A stretch of 64,000 nt of DNA from Dallia pectoralis (lineage: Eukaryota > Chordata > Actinopteri > Esociformes > Umbridae), in the NCBI GenBank assembly GCA_029465975.1, contig CM055743.1, positions 19,710,220 to 19,774,219 of the forward strand. Direction: 5' to 3'. Shown one piece after another: positions 22,497 to 36,100 of the stretch. The translations under genes and the position numbers were made by a program. Under the pieces are notes generated by a model that was not told where the DNA came from, did no database searches, and saw only the letters and a program-made list of their open reading frames with translations. Numbering within the stretch: position 1 is the first letter of the stretch; each line of letters begins with the position of its first letter.

Positions 22497-22850
22497 GCAG
22501 GCCGGTTAGTCTGTGTGCAGGCCGGTTAGTCTGCGTGCAGGCCGGTTAGGCTGCGTGCAGGCCGGTTAGTCTGCGTGAAGGCCGGTTAGTCTGCGTGCAG
22601 GCCGGTTAGTCTGCGTGCAGGCCGGTTAGTCTGCGTGCAGGCCGGTTAGTCTGCGTGCAGGCCGGTTAGTCTGCGTGCAGGCCGGTTAGTCTGCGGGCAG
22701 GCCGGTTAGTCTGCGTGCAGGCCGGTTAGTCTGCGTGCAGGCCGGTTAGTCTGCGTGCAGGCCGGTTAGTCTGCGTGCAGGCCGGTTAGTCTGCGTGCAG
22801 GCCGGTTAGTCTGCGTGCAGGCCGGTTAGTCTGTGTGCAGGCCGGTTAGC
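22497..22850. repeat. Minisatellite, 20-bp unit, about 18 copies, between the two gene ends
   Basis: The unit GCAGGCCGGTTAGTCTGCGT is nearly uniform with a few TGTGTG, CGTGAA and CGGGCA variants. It lies in the gap between the likely STT3B and OSBPL10 3' ends. Confidence 0.97.
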
Positions 22851-22938
22851 ATTTGGGAGAATACCAGTCCACCTAACTGGTCATATGCTAAAGCATGTTT
22901 AAATTCAGAACCTACACAATGTCTGTTTTAGTTCAGTT

Positions 22939-22944
22939 TTTATT
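22939..22944 (-). terminator. OSBPL10: Candidate distal OSBPL10 polyadenylation signal
   Basis: AATAAA read on the - strand (TTTATT on +). If used, the OSBPL10 3'UTR is about 1.1 kb and the two genes end about 0.5 kb apart. Confidence 0.45.
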
Positions 22945-24070
22945 AATATGTAAACATTTGTAGCATTTTTCACTTTGTATATTAATCACAACAAAATCTC
23001 TTTTCCATCCATTTCGTCACACTTTACTGCAACACAATATTAAAAGTGTGAATACATATGCAATCCCTGTATATGGCTAGTTGTAATATCTTATAAAAGG
23101 CTTGGGTATAAATGAAGGCTTCTGAGAATAAAACCTACCACACGATGGCAGCACTAACCTTTGAATAACAGCTGTTTGGTATTTTCCACCTAATGAGTCT
23201 AGTTACTTGGGAGAATTATCTTAATCTAATATTGTTAATGTTACAACAGATCGAGCTGATATTGGCCGGGCAAATAAATAAAATAGAACAAAATGTGTGT
23301 CCTTCCACTCCTACAGACTTCTACTGATAGCACATGAGATGTTGCATACGTGTTTTTGTACCCAATAGAATGAGCTTGGTTAACATGTTTACATATAAAT
23401 TAATTTACAATATTGATTAAAAGTGTTCAGTATGTTTTGTAGATCGTGTCGCACACTTTCATTAATGAATTTGGACAATAATAATGCCATAATTATTCGA
23501 ATTATAATTCAATGAGCCAACAAAAACTACTCAAGGTAAGTGCTTGTTCACCCAAATATGTATCTAGGTCGAACTATTACTTATTAACTTATACTATTTA
23601 TTTATTTAGCTGACCCAAAGGGACTTAAATTACTCTGTGCATATAATTCTGTCCTAATGTAGGCTACATTAACAAATCCATGTCATGGAGTCTTACTCAT
23701 TTGTTCTGGGCAATTTTCCTTTAACAGTTTTGTGTTGTGTGACGGAGGTGTTTGAAAAAAAACTGGAAAAATAACTTGAGGCAGATAATAACATAACTGT
23801 GCTCGTTTAAAGAAAAAAAGGCCAAGTGAAAGATAACGAAGCTCCATCTCAAATTGTTACTATAAAAACAGTGTTCCTGCCCCAGATGAACCAAGTGGAA
23901 AACCTGTGTGGAAACTTGCTGCCCATGAGTGTCTTTTGTCCAAGTCATTGAGAAACAGTATCTCAGGCCCTGAAGGAAGAGAAGCGGCACCACTCATTCT
24001 AGAGGCTGTTCTGTCATTATCCTGTTTCGGCCTGACCCCTTGTTTAATCTCCATTAGAGCAGTTCTTTGG
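22945..24070 (-). other. OSBPL10: Probable OSBPL10 3'UTR, unique AT-rich sequence
   Basis: From the stop codon at 24071 downwards there is about 1.1 kb of unique sequence without exons. A nearer pair of overlapping AATAAA hexamers on the - strand lies at 23597-23606. Near 23604-23635 is a weak match to the tail of a teleost SINE (TTTAGCTGACCC, then GACTTAAATTA), too short to call. Confidence 0.55.
23597..23606 (-). terminator. OSBPL10: Candidate proximal OSBPL10 polyadenylation signals (two overlapping AATAAA)
   Basis: The - strand reads AATAAATAAA. It is the first hexamer after the OSBPL10 stop and would give a 3'UTR of about 0.5 kb. Confidence 0.45.
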
Positions 24071-24115
24071 TCAGTGAGATTTCCACAGAGGATTGTTGTA
24101 TATCCAGCCGTCTCC
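24071..24115 (-). CDS. OSBPL10: OSBPL10 last coding exon
   Basis: It reads GDGWIYNNPLWKSH then TGA after the acceptor GTTTTCAG. The conserved ORP C-terminus (GDGW.Y..PLWK) identifies it. Phase 0 start. Confidence 0.94.
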   Translation of the reverse strand, partial: GDGWIYNNPLWKSH

Positions 24116-27100
24116 CTGAAAACATACAAAGACACCAAACCAGATAAAAATCCTTGGTTAGATAGAGATGTATTCACTTGGAGCCAAATTAAGGAACAGC
24201 CAGTGAATGTTTCAGTACTTCACAGGACTGAAGAGAAAAGAGTAAAAAACGATGAAATCAATAAGTAATTAATTTATCCTTATATCCTTATCCTAGCTTT
24301 TACCCTAAAACTGAAATGTACTGCGTCCTCAATAACTCTGTACCTCCTTGCTGAAATATTTAGGTGTCCATGGTGAGTTTTCTGCAGTCCTCTGCCTCTC
24401 CTCTCCTCTTTGGTGCTCCTCCAGGCGATGTTTGTGTTCTGTAGCCTTGTCAATGTTCCCTTCTTTTAATGACTTGGTAACATGCTGCCATAAGCGCCTA
24501 CACAAAAAAATGTATTAATACAAGATGACCACACATAGCTGCTAAAATGGCTACTAAAACAGCTACATCATAGCAGAAGTTTGAACCCTGTGTAATCAGT
24601 AGTACCTCGTTGTTCCAGTCCTGTTACCTTCCGTTTAGGATGCTTCATAAATACCAATCAGGTTTACTGACAAGGCAACAGAACTACAGTGTTTTGAACC
24701 CCACACTATCTTATACAACTACAGTGTTTTGAACCCCACACCATCTTACACAACTACAGTGTTTTTGGACCCCACACCATCTTAAACAACTACAGTGTTT
24801 TGAACCCCACACCATCTTATACAACTACAGTGTTTTTGACCCCACACCATCTTATACAACTACAGTGTTTTTGACCCCGCACCATCTTAAACAACTACAG
24901 TGTTTTTGACCCCACACCATCTTACACAACTACAGTGTTTTGAACCCCGCACCATCTTCAACAACTACAGTGTTTTTGACCCCACACCATCTTACACAAC
25001 TACAGTGTTTTGAACCCCACACAATCTTATACAACTACAGTGTTTTGAACCCCACACCATCTTATACAACTACAGTGTTTTGAACCCCACACCATCTTAT
25101 ACAACTACAGTGTTTTGAACCCCACACCATCTTATACAACTACAGTGTTTTTGGACCCCACACCATCTTAAACAACTACAGTGTTTTTGGACCCCACCAT
25201 CTTACACAACTACAGTGTTTTGAACCCTCACCATCTTAAACAACTACAGTGTTTTGGACCCCACACCATCTTACACAACTACAGTGTTTTGAACCCCACA
25301 CCATCTTACACAACTACAGTGTTCTAGACCCCACCCCATCTTATACAACTACAGTGTTTTGAACCCTCACCATCTTATACAACTACAGTGTTTTGAACCC
25401 CACACCATCTTAAACAACTACAGTGTTTTTGACCCCGCACCATCTTAAACAACTACAGTGTTTTGAACCCCGCACCATCTTAAACAACTACAGTGTTTTT
25501 GACCCCACACCGTCTTACACAACTACTGTGTTTTGAACCCCATACAATCTTATACAACTACAGTGTTTTGAACCCCACACCATCTTATACAACTACAGTG
25601 TTTTGAACCCCACACCATCTTATACAACTACAGTGTTTTTGAACCCCACACCATCTTAAACAACTACAGTGTTTTTGGACCCCACACCATCTTACACAAC
25701 TACAGTGTTTTGAACCCTCACCATCTTATACAACTACAGTGTTTTGGACCCCACACCATCTTATACAACTACAGTGTTTTGAACCCTCACCATCTTATAC
25801 AACTAGTGTTTTGGACCCCACACCATCTTATACAACTACAGTGTTTTGAACCCTCACCATCTTATACAACTACAGTGTTTTGAACCCCACACCATCTTAC
25901 ACAACTACAGTGTTCTAGACCCCACCCCATCATATACAACTACAGTGTTTTGAACCCTCACCATCTTATACAACTACAGTGTTTTGAACCCCACACCATC
26001 TTAAACAACTACAGTGTTTTGAGCCCAACACCATCTTATACAACTACAGTGTTTTGAGCCCCACACCATCTTACACAACTACAGTGTTTTGAACCCCACA
26101 CTATCTTACACAACTACAGTGTTTTGAGCCCCACACCATCTTAAACAACTACAGTGTTTTGAGCCCCACACCATCTTAAACAACTACAGTGTTTTGAACC
26201 CCACACCATCTTACACAACTACAGTGTTTTGAGCCCCACACCATCTTACACAACTACAGTGTTTTGAGCCCCACACCATCTTAAACAACTACAGTGTTTT
26301 GAACCCCACACCATCTTATACAACTACAGTGTTTTGAACCCCACACCATCTTAAACAACAACAGTGTTTTGGACCCCACACCATCTTACACAACTACAGT
26401 GTTTTGAGCCCCACACCATCTTACACAACTACAGTGTTTTGGACCCCACACCATCTTATACAACTACAGTGTTTTGAACCCCACACCATCTTACCTAGAC
26501 TCATTTCGTTCCTGCTTCTCTACAGGTCGGAGCTTCTTCTTGATGATTGGCAGTTTGGCTGTGTCAATCACTTTGGTCTCCCCGCTGCTGTAGGTGAATT
26601 CCAGGGTTCCATTCCACTCCCCCTGGACTTTACACACGATGGTGTTGGTTGGGTTGTGTTTCACTTCTGCTGTAACCCTGACAACAATGTAGCAGACATT
26701 TGAGAAGACGTACAGAATATCCTGTCAGACAGCCAATCACTGCGCAAAATGTATCTTTTGATAAATAGTACCGCTAAAGTAATATTCAATGCAAGCTTCA
26801 TTCTTCTCTACTGTCCTCCCTCTTAGAGACACATTTTTGCATTTGAAGCGTCTTGCACAACAAAAAAAGTTTCATCTTGTCAGCTATGGGACTTGAACCT
26901 GTGAACTGTCTTTCCCACTCAAATTCAGAAACCCACCTGTGTACTTTCCCTCCATAGAAGGGTTTAGTGTGGAACGTTACGGTAGCTGAGTAGCCGCTCT
27001 TGGCACAGTTGATGGTGACTTTGCCACCCAGCTCCACCCATGGTACAGTGAGGATAGAACGGGCGTAAGCACAGGGTAGCGTGAACACGTACTCCTCATC

Positions 27101-30100
27101 ATGCTCGAGAAGGCATAAGGTCCCTAGGGAGCAGAGTGGAGAGGTCAATGGGTCATGGAGAGGTCAATGGGTCATGGAGAGGTCAATGGGTCATGGAGAG
27201 GTCAATGGGTCATGGAGAGGTCAATGGGTCATGGAGAGGTCAATGGGTCATGGAGAGGTCAATGGGCCATGAAGAGGTCAATGGGTCATGGAGAGGTGAT
27301 TCACTCACCTTCCCCAATCATAGACACACCAATTGACATGCCCAGGAATTTGCTTCTTGTCCACACGTGGGCGCTGACACACATGCTCTTCTCTGGACAC
27401 TCACAGTAGAACCCAGAAACAGGTGGGTGATGAGACACCTGCTCAGATATAAAGCTGACCCGGTAACACCCAGCCCCCGATGGAGCATCCTGATGGGGTG
27501 GGTTTTTGGGGTCCCTGGAGGCTGGTTCTTTTTGGCCCTGTGACCTGAGGGGCCTCACATTGTCTCTGGGAACCTCCCAGGAGCAGTGAAAAGTCTCGCC
27601 CAATACGGGGTTGTAGGGCTTCTTGGCCACAGCTCCTTTGCGGCCCTCATGGAATGCTGTCAGGTAATACTCAACAAAACGCACAATGCGGTCCTCCGCC
27701 GTGGCGCCAGCTGTAATGGACAGGAACATGTCTGGATGGGCCATGAAGTTAGCGTACATCTCCAACAGGGAGCGCTTCTCTAAAATGAAAGTAGGAAGGA
27801 CCACCTGGAGAACGGAGCAGGAAGGTACCTGATGATGCAGTACTTTACAAGAATACAATAAAGGAGGACAGTACTCATATAACCCTCATGAGATGCAGTA
27901 CTTTACAAGAATACAGTAAAGGAGGCATTACTCATATAACCCTCATGAGATGCAGTATTTTACAAGAATACAGTAAAGGACAGTACTCATATAACCCTCA
28001 TGAGATGCAGTACTTTACAAGAAAACAGTAAAGGAGGACATTACTCATATAACCCTCATGAGATGCAGTACTTTACAAGAATACAGTAAAGGAGGACATT
28101 ACTCATATAACCCTCATGAGATGCAGTACTTTACAATAATACAGTAAAGAAGGACAGTACTCATATAACCCTCATGAGATGCAGTACTTTACAATAATAC
28201 AGTAAAGGAGGGCAGTACTCATATAACCCTCATGAGATGCAGTACTTTACAATAATACTTTACAAGAATACAGTAAAGGAGGACATTACTCATATAACCC
28301 TCATGAGATGCAGTACTTTACAATAATACAGTAAAGGAGGACAGTACTCATATAACCCTCATGAGATGCAGTACTTTACAAGAATACAGTAAAAAGGGCA
28401 TTACTCATATAACCCCCATGAGATGCAGTACTTTACAATAACACAGTAAAGGACAGTACTCATATAACCCTCATGAGATGCAGTACTTTACAATAATACA
28501 GTAAAGGAGGACATTACTCATATAACCCCCATGAGATGCAGTACTTTACAATAATACAGTAAAGAAGGACAGTACTCATATAACCCTCATGAGATGCAGT
28601 ACTTTACAATAATACAGTAAAGGAGGACAGTACTCATATAACCCTCATGAGATGCAGTACTTTAGAAGAATACAGTAAAGAAGGACAGTACTCATATAAC
28701 CCTCATGAGATGCAGTACTTTACAATAATACAGTAAAGGAGGACAGTACTCATATAACCCTCATGAGATGCAGTACTTTAGAAGAATACAGTAAAGGAGG
28801 CATTACTCATATAACCCTCATGAGATGCAGTACTTTACAATAATACAGTAAAAGAGGACATTACTCATACAACCCCCATGAGATGCAGTATTTTACAAGA
28901 ATACAGTAAAGGAGGGCATTACTCATACAACCCTCATGAGATGCAGTACTTTACAATAATACAGTAAAGAAGGACAGTACTCATATAACCCTCATGAGAT
29001 GCAGTACTTTAGAAGAATACAGTAAAGAAGGACATTACTCATATAACCCTCATGAGATGCAGTACTTTACAATAATACAGTAAAGGAGGACATTACTCAT
29101 ATAACCCTCATGAGATGCAGTACTTTACAATAATACAGTAAAGGAGGACATTACTCATATAACCCTCATGAGATGCAGTACTTTACAAGAATACAGTAAA
29201 GGAGGACAGTACTCATATAACCCTCATGAGATGCAGTACTTTACAATAATACTTTACAAGAATACAGTAAAGGAGGACATTACTCATATGACCCTCATGA
29301 GATGCAGTACTTTACAATAATACAGTAAAGGAGGACAGTACTCATATAACCCTCATGAGATGCAGTACTTTACAAGAATACAGTAAAAAGGGCATTACTC
29401 ATATAACCCCCATGAGATGCAGTACTTTACAATAACACAGTAAAGGACAGTACTCATATAACCCTCATGAGATGCAGTACTTTACAATAATACAGTAAAG
29501 GAGGACATTACTCATATAACCCCCATGAGATGCAGTACTTTACAAAAATACAGTAAAGGAGGACATTACTCATATAACCCTCATGAGATGCAGTACTTTA
29601 CAAGAATACAGTAAAGGAGGACATTACTCATATAACCCTCATGAGATGCAGTACTTTACAAGAATACAGTAAAGGAGGACATTACTCATATAACCCTCAT
29701 GAGATGCAGTACTTTACAAGAATACAGTAAAAAAGGGCATTACTCATATAACCCCCATGAGATGCAGTACTTTACAAGAATACAGTAAAGGAGGACAGTA
29801 CTCATATAACCCTCATGAGATGCAGTACTTTACAATAATACTTTACAATAATACAGTAAAGGAGGACAGTACTCATATAACCCTCATGAGATGCAGTACT
29901 TTACAAGAATACAGTAAAAAAGGGCATTACTCATATAACCCCCATGAGATGCAGTACTTTACAATAACACAGTAAAGGACAGTACTCATATAACCCTCAT
30001 GAGATGCAGTACTTTACAATAATACAGTAAAGGAGGACAGTACTCATATAACCCTCATGAGATGCAGTACTTTACAATAATACTTTACAATAATACAGTA

Positions 30101-33100
30101 AAGGAGGACAGTACTCATATAACCCTCATGAGATGCAGTACTTTACAAGAATACAGTAAAAAAGGGCATTACTCATATAACCCCCATGAGATGCAGTACT
30201 TTACAATAACACAGTAAAGGACAGTACTCATATAACCCTCATGAGATGCAGTACTTTACAATAATAGAGTAAAGGAGGACATTACTCATATAACCCCCAT
30301 GAGATGCAGTACTTTACAATAATACAGTAAAGAAGGACAGTACTCATATAACCCTCATGAGATGCAGTACTTTACAATAATACAGTAAAGGAGGACAGTA
30401 CTCATATAACCCTCATGAGATGCAGTACTTTAGAAGAATACAGTAAAGAAGGACAGTACTCATATAACCCTCATGAGATGCAGTACTTTACAATAATACA
30501 GTAAAGGAGGACAGTACTCATATAACCCTCATGAGATGCAGTACTTTAGAAGAATACAGTAAAGGAGGCATTACTCATATAACCCTCATGAGATGCAGTA
30601 CTTTACAATAATACAGTAAAAGAGGACATTACTCATACAACCCCCATGAGATGCAGTATTTTACAAGAATACAGTAAAGGAGGGCATTACTCATATAACC
30701 CTCATGAGATGCAGTACTTTACAATAATACAGTAAAGAAGGACAGTACTCATATAACCCTCATGAGATGCAGTACTTTAGAAGAATACAGTAAAGAAGGA
30801 CATTACTCATATAACCCTCATGAGATGCAGTACTTTACAATAATACAGTAAAGGAGGACATTACTCATATAACCCTCATGAGATGCAGTACTTTACAATA
30901 ATACAGTAAAGGAGGACATTACTCATATAACCCTCATGAGATGCAGTACTTTACAAGAATACAGTAAAGGAGGACAGTACTCATATAACCCTCATGAGAT
31001 GCATATAACCCTCATGAGATGCAGTACTTTACAATAATACTTTACAAGAATACAGTAAAGGAGGACATTACTCATATAACCCTCATGAGATGCAGTACTT
31101 TACAATAATACAGTAAAGGAGGACAGTACTCATATAACCCTCATGAGATGCAGTACTTTACAAGAATACAGTAAAGGAGGACAGTACTCATATAACCCTC
31201 ATGAGATGCAGTACTTTACAATAATACAGTAAAGGAGGACAGTACTCATATAACCCTCATGAGATGCAGTACTTTACAATAATACAGTAAAGGAGGACAT
31301 TACTCATATAACCCCCATGAGATGCAGTACTTTACAATAATACAGTAAAGGAGGACATTACTCATATAACCCTCATGAGATGCAGTACTTTACAAGAATA
31401 CAGTAAAGGAGGACATTACTCATATAACCCTCATGAGATGCAGTACTTTACAAGAATACAGTAAAGGGAGGAGATGCAGTACTACAATCAGTATATAACC
31501 CTCATGAGATGCAGTAAAGGAGGACTTTACAAGATGCAATACACAAGAATACAGTAAAGGAGGACATTACTCATATAACCCTCATGAGATGCCCAATAAT
31601 ACATGAGATGCAGTACTTTACAATAATACAGTAAAGGAGGACATTACTCATATAACCCTCATGAGATGCAGTACTTTACAATAATACAGTAAAGGAGGAC
31701 AGTACTCATATAACCCCCATGAGATGCAGTACTTTACAATCATAAAGAAGGACAGTAACCCTCATGAGATGCAGTACTTTACAATAATACAGTAAAGAAG
31801 GACAGTACTCATATAACCCTCATGAGATGCAGTACTTTACAAGAATACAGTAAAGGAGGACATTACTCATATAACCCTCATGAGATGCAGTACTTTAGAA
31901 GAATACAGTAAAGAAGGACAGTACTCATATAACCCTCATGAGATGCAGTACTTTACAATAATACAGTAAAGGAGGACAGTACTCATATAACCCTCATGAG
32001 ATGCAGTACTTTACAATAATACTTTACAAGAATACAGTAAAGGAGGACATTACTCATATAACCCCATGAGATGCAGTACTTTACAATAATACAGTAAAGG
32101 AGGACAGTACTCATATAACCCTCATGAGATGCAGTACTTTACAATAATACAGTAAAGAAGGACAGTACTCATATAACCCCCATGAGATGCAGTACTTTAC
32201 AAGAATACAGTAAAAAAGGACATTACTCATATAACCCTCATGAGATGCAGTACTTTAGAAGAATACAGTAAAGAAGGACAGTACTCATATAACCCTCATG
32301 AGATGCAGTACTTTACAATAATACAGTAAAGGAGGACAGTACTCATATAACCCTCATGAGATGCAGTACTTTACAATAATACTTTACAAGAATACAGTAA
32401 AGGAGGACATTACTCATATAACCCCCATGAGATGCAGTACTTTACAAAAATACAGTAAAGGAGGACAGTACTCATATAACCCTCATGAGATGCAGTACTT
32501 TACAATAATACAGTAAAGGAGGGCAGTACTCATATAACCCTCATGAGATGCAGTACTTTACAATAATACAGTAAAGAAGGACAGTACTCATATAACCCTA
32601 ACACACATATTGGTGTGGGTGCAGTGAGTATTTATCTTACCCGGGTGAGGTCCATGCCCAGTTTGAGCTGAGACAGGAGGTGCAGAATAATGCCCCGCTG
32701 GTCGTCCAACACTCCTAAGTCTTCCTCCTTAATTTCCTCCATGTCAGTCACCTCCTCATTTGAGCTGCTAACCTCCAACCCTGATGGCTGCTGTTAAAAC
32801 CACAGAGATGCCGTCACTCAGCAGGTTTCACTGATGGTGAACCTAAACAGGATTTCCTGAAAATCTATTTTAAAAAAATCTCCCAAAATATCACTGGAGG
32901 CCTGTTTGAAAGACCCATCTTTTATAATCCAATCATTGTGTTTACATTTCAGTAATTCTGCACGGAGCGACTTGATAGCTGGACTTGATAGACTTGGTTA
33001 GCACACTCACACCAAGGTGGCTAGTTGGAACAATAACATAGTAATTGTACGCACCAATTAGAATCATAATTTAAAGACATTTCAGGAAAAGGCTTCGATT

Positions 33101-36100
33101 TCACTCTGTTCACGTGACCGGCGAGATGTAAAGCAGTCTAGAACGTAACCCTCAACGTGGCACGCCTGTAGTCTTTTAGTCTAAAGATTACAGCACCATA
33201 GTAAATGGTGGTTTTGAAACACAAATGAAATTGCGTACGCCATCGAATTGCCTTGACAGAGTTCAATGCTTGATTTCATCGAACAGCTTAGTGCTTCCAG
33301 CTCACAAAGCTTTGACATGGGTGATATATAGCATGATCGTATCATGGGTGATATATAGCATGATCGTATCATGGGTGATATATAGCATGATCGTATCATG
33401 GGTGATATATAGCATGATCGTATCATGGGTGATATATAGCATGATCGTATCATGGGTGATATATAGCATGATCGTATCATGGGTGATATATAGCATGATC
33501 GTATCATGGGTGATATATAGCATGATCGTATCATGGGTGATATATAGCATGATCGTATCATGGGTGATATATAGCATGATCGTATCATGGGTGATATATA
33601 GCATGATCGTATCATGGGTGATATATAGCATGATCGTATCATGGGTGATATATAGCATGATCGTATCATGGGTGATATATAGCATGATCGTATCATGGGT
33701 GATATATAGCATGATCGTATCATGGGTGATATATAGCATGATCGTATCATGGGTGATATATAGCATGATCGTATCATGGGTGATATATAGCATGATCGTA
33801 TCATGGGTGATATATAGCATGATCGTATCATGGGTGATATATAGCATGATCGTATCATGGGTGATATATAGCATGATCGTATCATGGGTGATATATAGCA
33901 TGATCGTATCATGGGTGATATATAGCATGATCGTATCATGGGTGATATATAGCATGATCGTAGAGAAGATTGGGTCCTCCGTTTGCGCTCCAGGGCTTCT
34001 CCAGAAGAGGATCAAATCTAGGTTAAAGATGAGCCCTTATAACGACACTGTATAATGCAAGGAAGTTCTCCAAAGCCTGTAGGCAACAAACTCTCATCTC
34101 CTTTTTCTTCTTTTTCACTGTCCTTTGCTTTTTATTTGTTCTCCTATCAATGTGCTGGACCTGAAAGGCTATAAACCATCACCAAAGAGAAAACCGTTTT
34201 TACATTTGAGAATTATATAACTACAATTACTTGCTAAATGTACAGATGCTTAACATCAATATGAGAAGCTTATATTACTTGAGAGACAAATAGAGAGTTA
34301 GAAAAGGTGAAACAAAAACATTTACTAGAGCTAAGGGAAGAGGAACATCAGCAGTGTGTGCCATGTTACACCTGAATATTTCATATCATACCAAACACAC
34401 CCACAATTCCCGTGTGTGTGTGTGTGTGTGTGCGTTGGCAGTCAGCTGACAGCAGATCCCATAATTCACATAACAATCCGCTGCTAACCTCTAGAGGACA
34501 CTGGGAAAATTACTACTGGATGTATTTTAAGAGTGTGCGTGCTTGTGTGTATGTGTGCGTGTATGTTGTTGTGTGCGTGCGTGTGTGTATGTGTGCGTGC
34601 GTGTGTGTATGTGTGCGTGCGTGTGTGTATGTGTGCATGCTTGTGTGTATGTGTGCGTGTATGTTGTTGTGTGCGTGCCTGTGTGCGCGTGTATGCGTGT
34701 GTGTGTGTGTGTGCATGCGTGTCCGTGCGTGTGTGCGTGCATGTATGCGTGTGTGTGTGCGTGTGTATGCGTGTGTGTATGCGTGCGTGTATGCGTGTAT
34801 GCGTGTGTGTACGCGTGCGTGTATGCGTGTGTGTATGCGTGCGTGTGCATGCGTGTATGTGTGCGTGTGCGTGTATGCGTGCGTGTATGCGTGTGTGCAG
34901 GCACATGTTTATTTCACAGATCTGTCCAGTCCAGTGCTGAAGCCAGTGCATGCTTATAATGTTCCAGTTTGTCCTATTTGCCCCACTAGCTCACAGACCT
35001 AACAATGAAGAACACTGTGCTAGGTTGTGTTGTTCAGTCAAATCTATATTGTTATATATTTTTTCCCCAGACTTACAGCAAATACACATTTATTTGTCTC
35101 TGCTTTAGGGAATGTCATTACCTTCTAGAACTGTCCGTGTGACTGTGTGATGCACGTCAGCTATTGTTTATGGTAATGCAGAAACCCACCTGGTCACTGC
35201 AAACACAAGCACATTCACTCCTATCTAGATAAGGCAGAAACCCACGTGGTCACTGCAAACACAAGCACATTCACTCCTATCTAGATGAGGCAGAAACCCA
35301 CGTGGTCACTGCAAACACAAGCACATTCACTCCTATCTAGATGAGGCAGAAACCCACGTGGTCACTGCAAACACAAGCACATTCACTCCTATCTAGATGA
35401 GGCAGAAACCCACCTGGTCACTGCAAACACAAGCACATTCAGTCCTATCTAGATGAGGCAGAAACCCACGTGGTCACTGCAAACACAAGCACATTCACTC
35501 CTATCTAGATAAGGCAGAAACCCACATGGTCACTGCAAACACAAGCACATTCACTCCTATCTAGATAAGGCAGAAACCCACGTGGTCACTGCAAACACAA
35601 GCACATTCACTCCTATCTAGATAAGGCAGAAACCCACATGGTCACTGCAAACACAAGCACATTCACTCCTATCTAGATGAGGCAGAAACCCACCTGGTCA
35701 CTGCAAACACAAGCACATTCACTCCTATCTAGATGAGGCAGAAACCCACCTGGTCACTGCAAACACAAGCACATTCACTCCTATCTAGATGAGGCAGAAA
35801 CCCACGTGGTCACTGCAAACACAAGCACATTCACTCCTATCTAGATAAGGCAGAAACCCACGTGGTCACTGCAAACACAAGCACATTCACTCCTATCTAG
35901 GTAAGGCAGAACCCCTTGTGGTCACTGCAAACACAAGCACATTCACTCCTATCTAGATAAGGCAGAAACCCACATGGTCACTGCAAACACAAGCACATTC
36001 ACTCCTATCTAGATAAGGCAGAAACCCACGTGGTCACTGCAAACACAAGCACATTCACTCCTATCTAGATAAGGCAGAAACCCACATGGTCACTGCAAAC

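Noticed and set aside
23906..24268. 120-codon + strand open frame
   Set aside because: It is the reverse strand of the last OSBPL10 exon and its surroundings.
33315..33961. CRISPR-like regular direct repeats
   Set aside because: There are no unique spacers, and the region is an intron of a vertebrate gene. The same applies to the other regular arrays.
33181..34055. Open frames on both strands over the 27-bp array
   Set aside because: Period divisible by 3 and perfect copies give open frames automatically.
34411..34959. Cys/Val-rich or His/Thr-rich small proteins
   Set aside because: Six-frame by-products of the degenerate (TG)n microsatellite.
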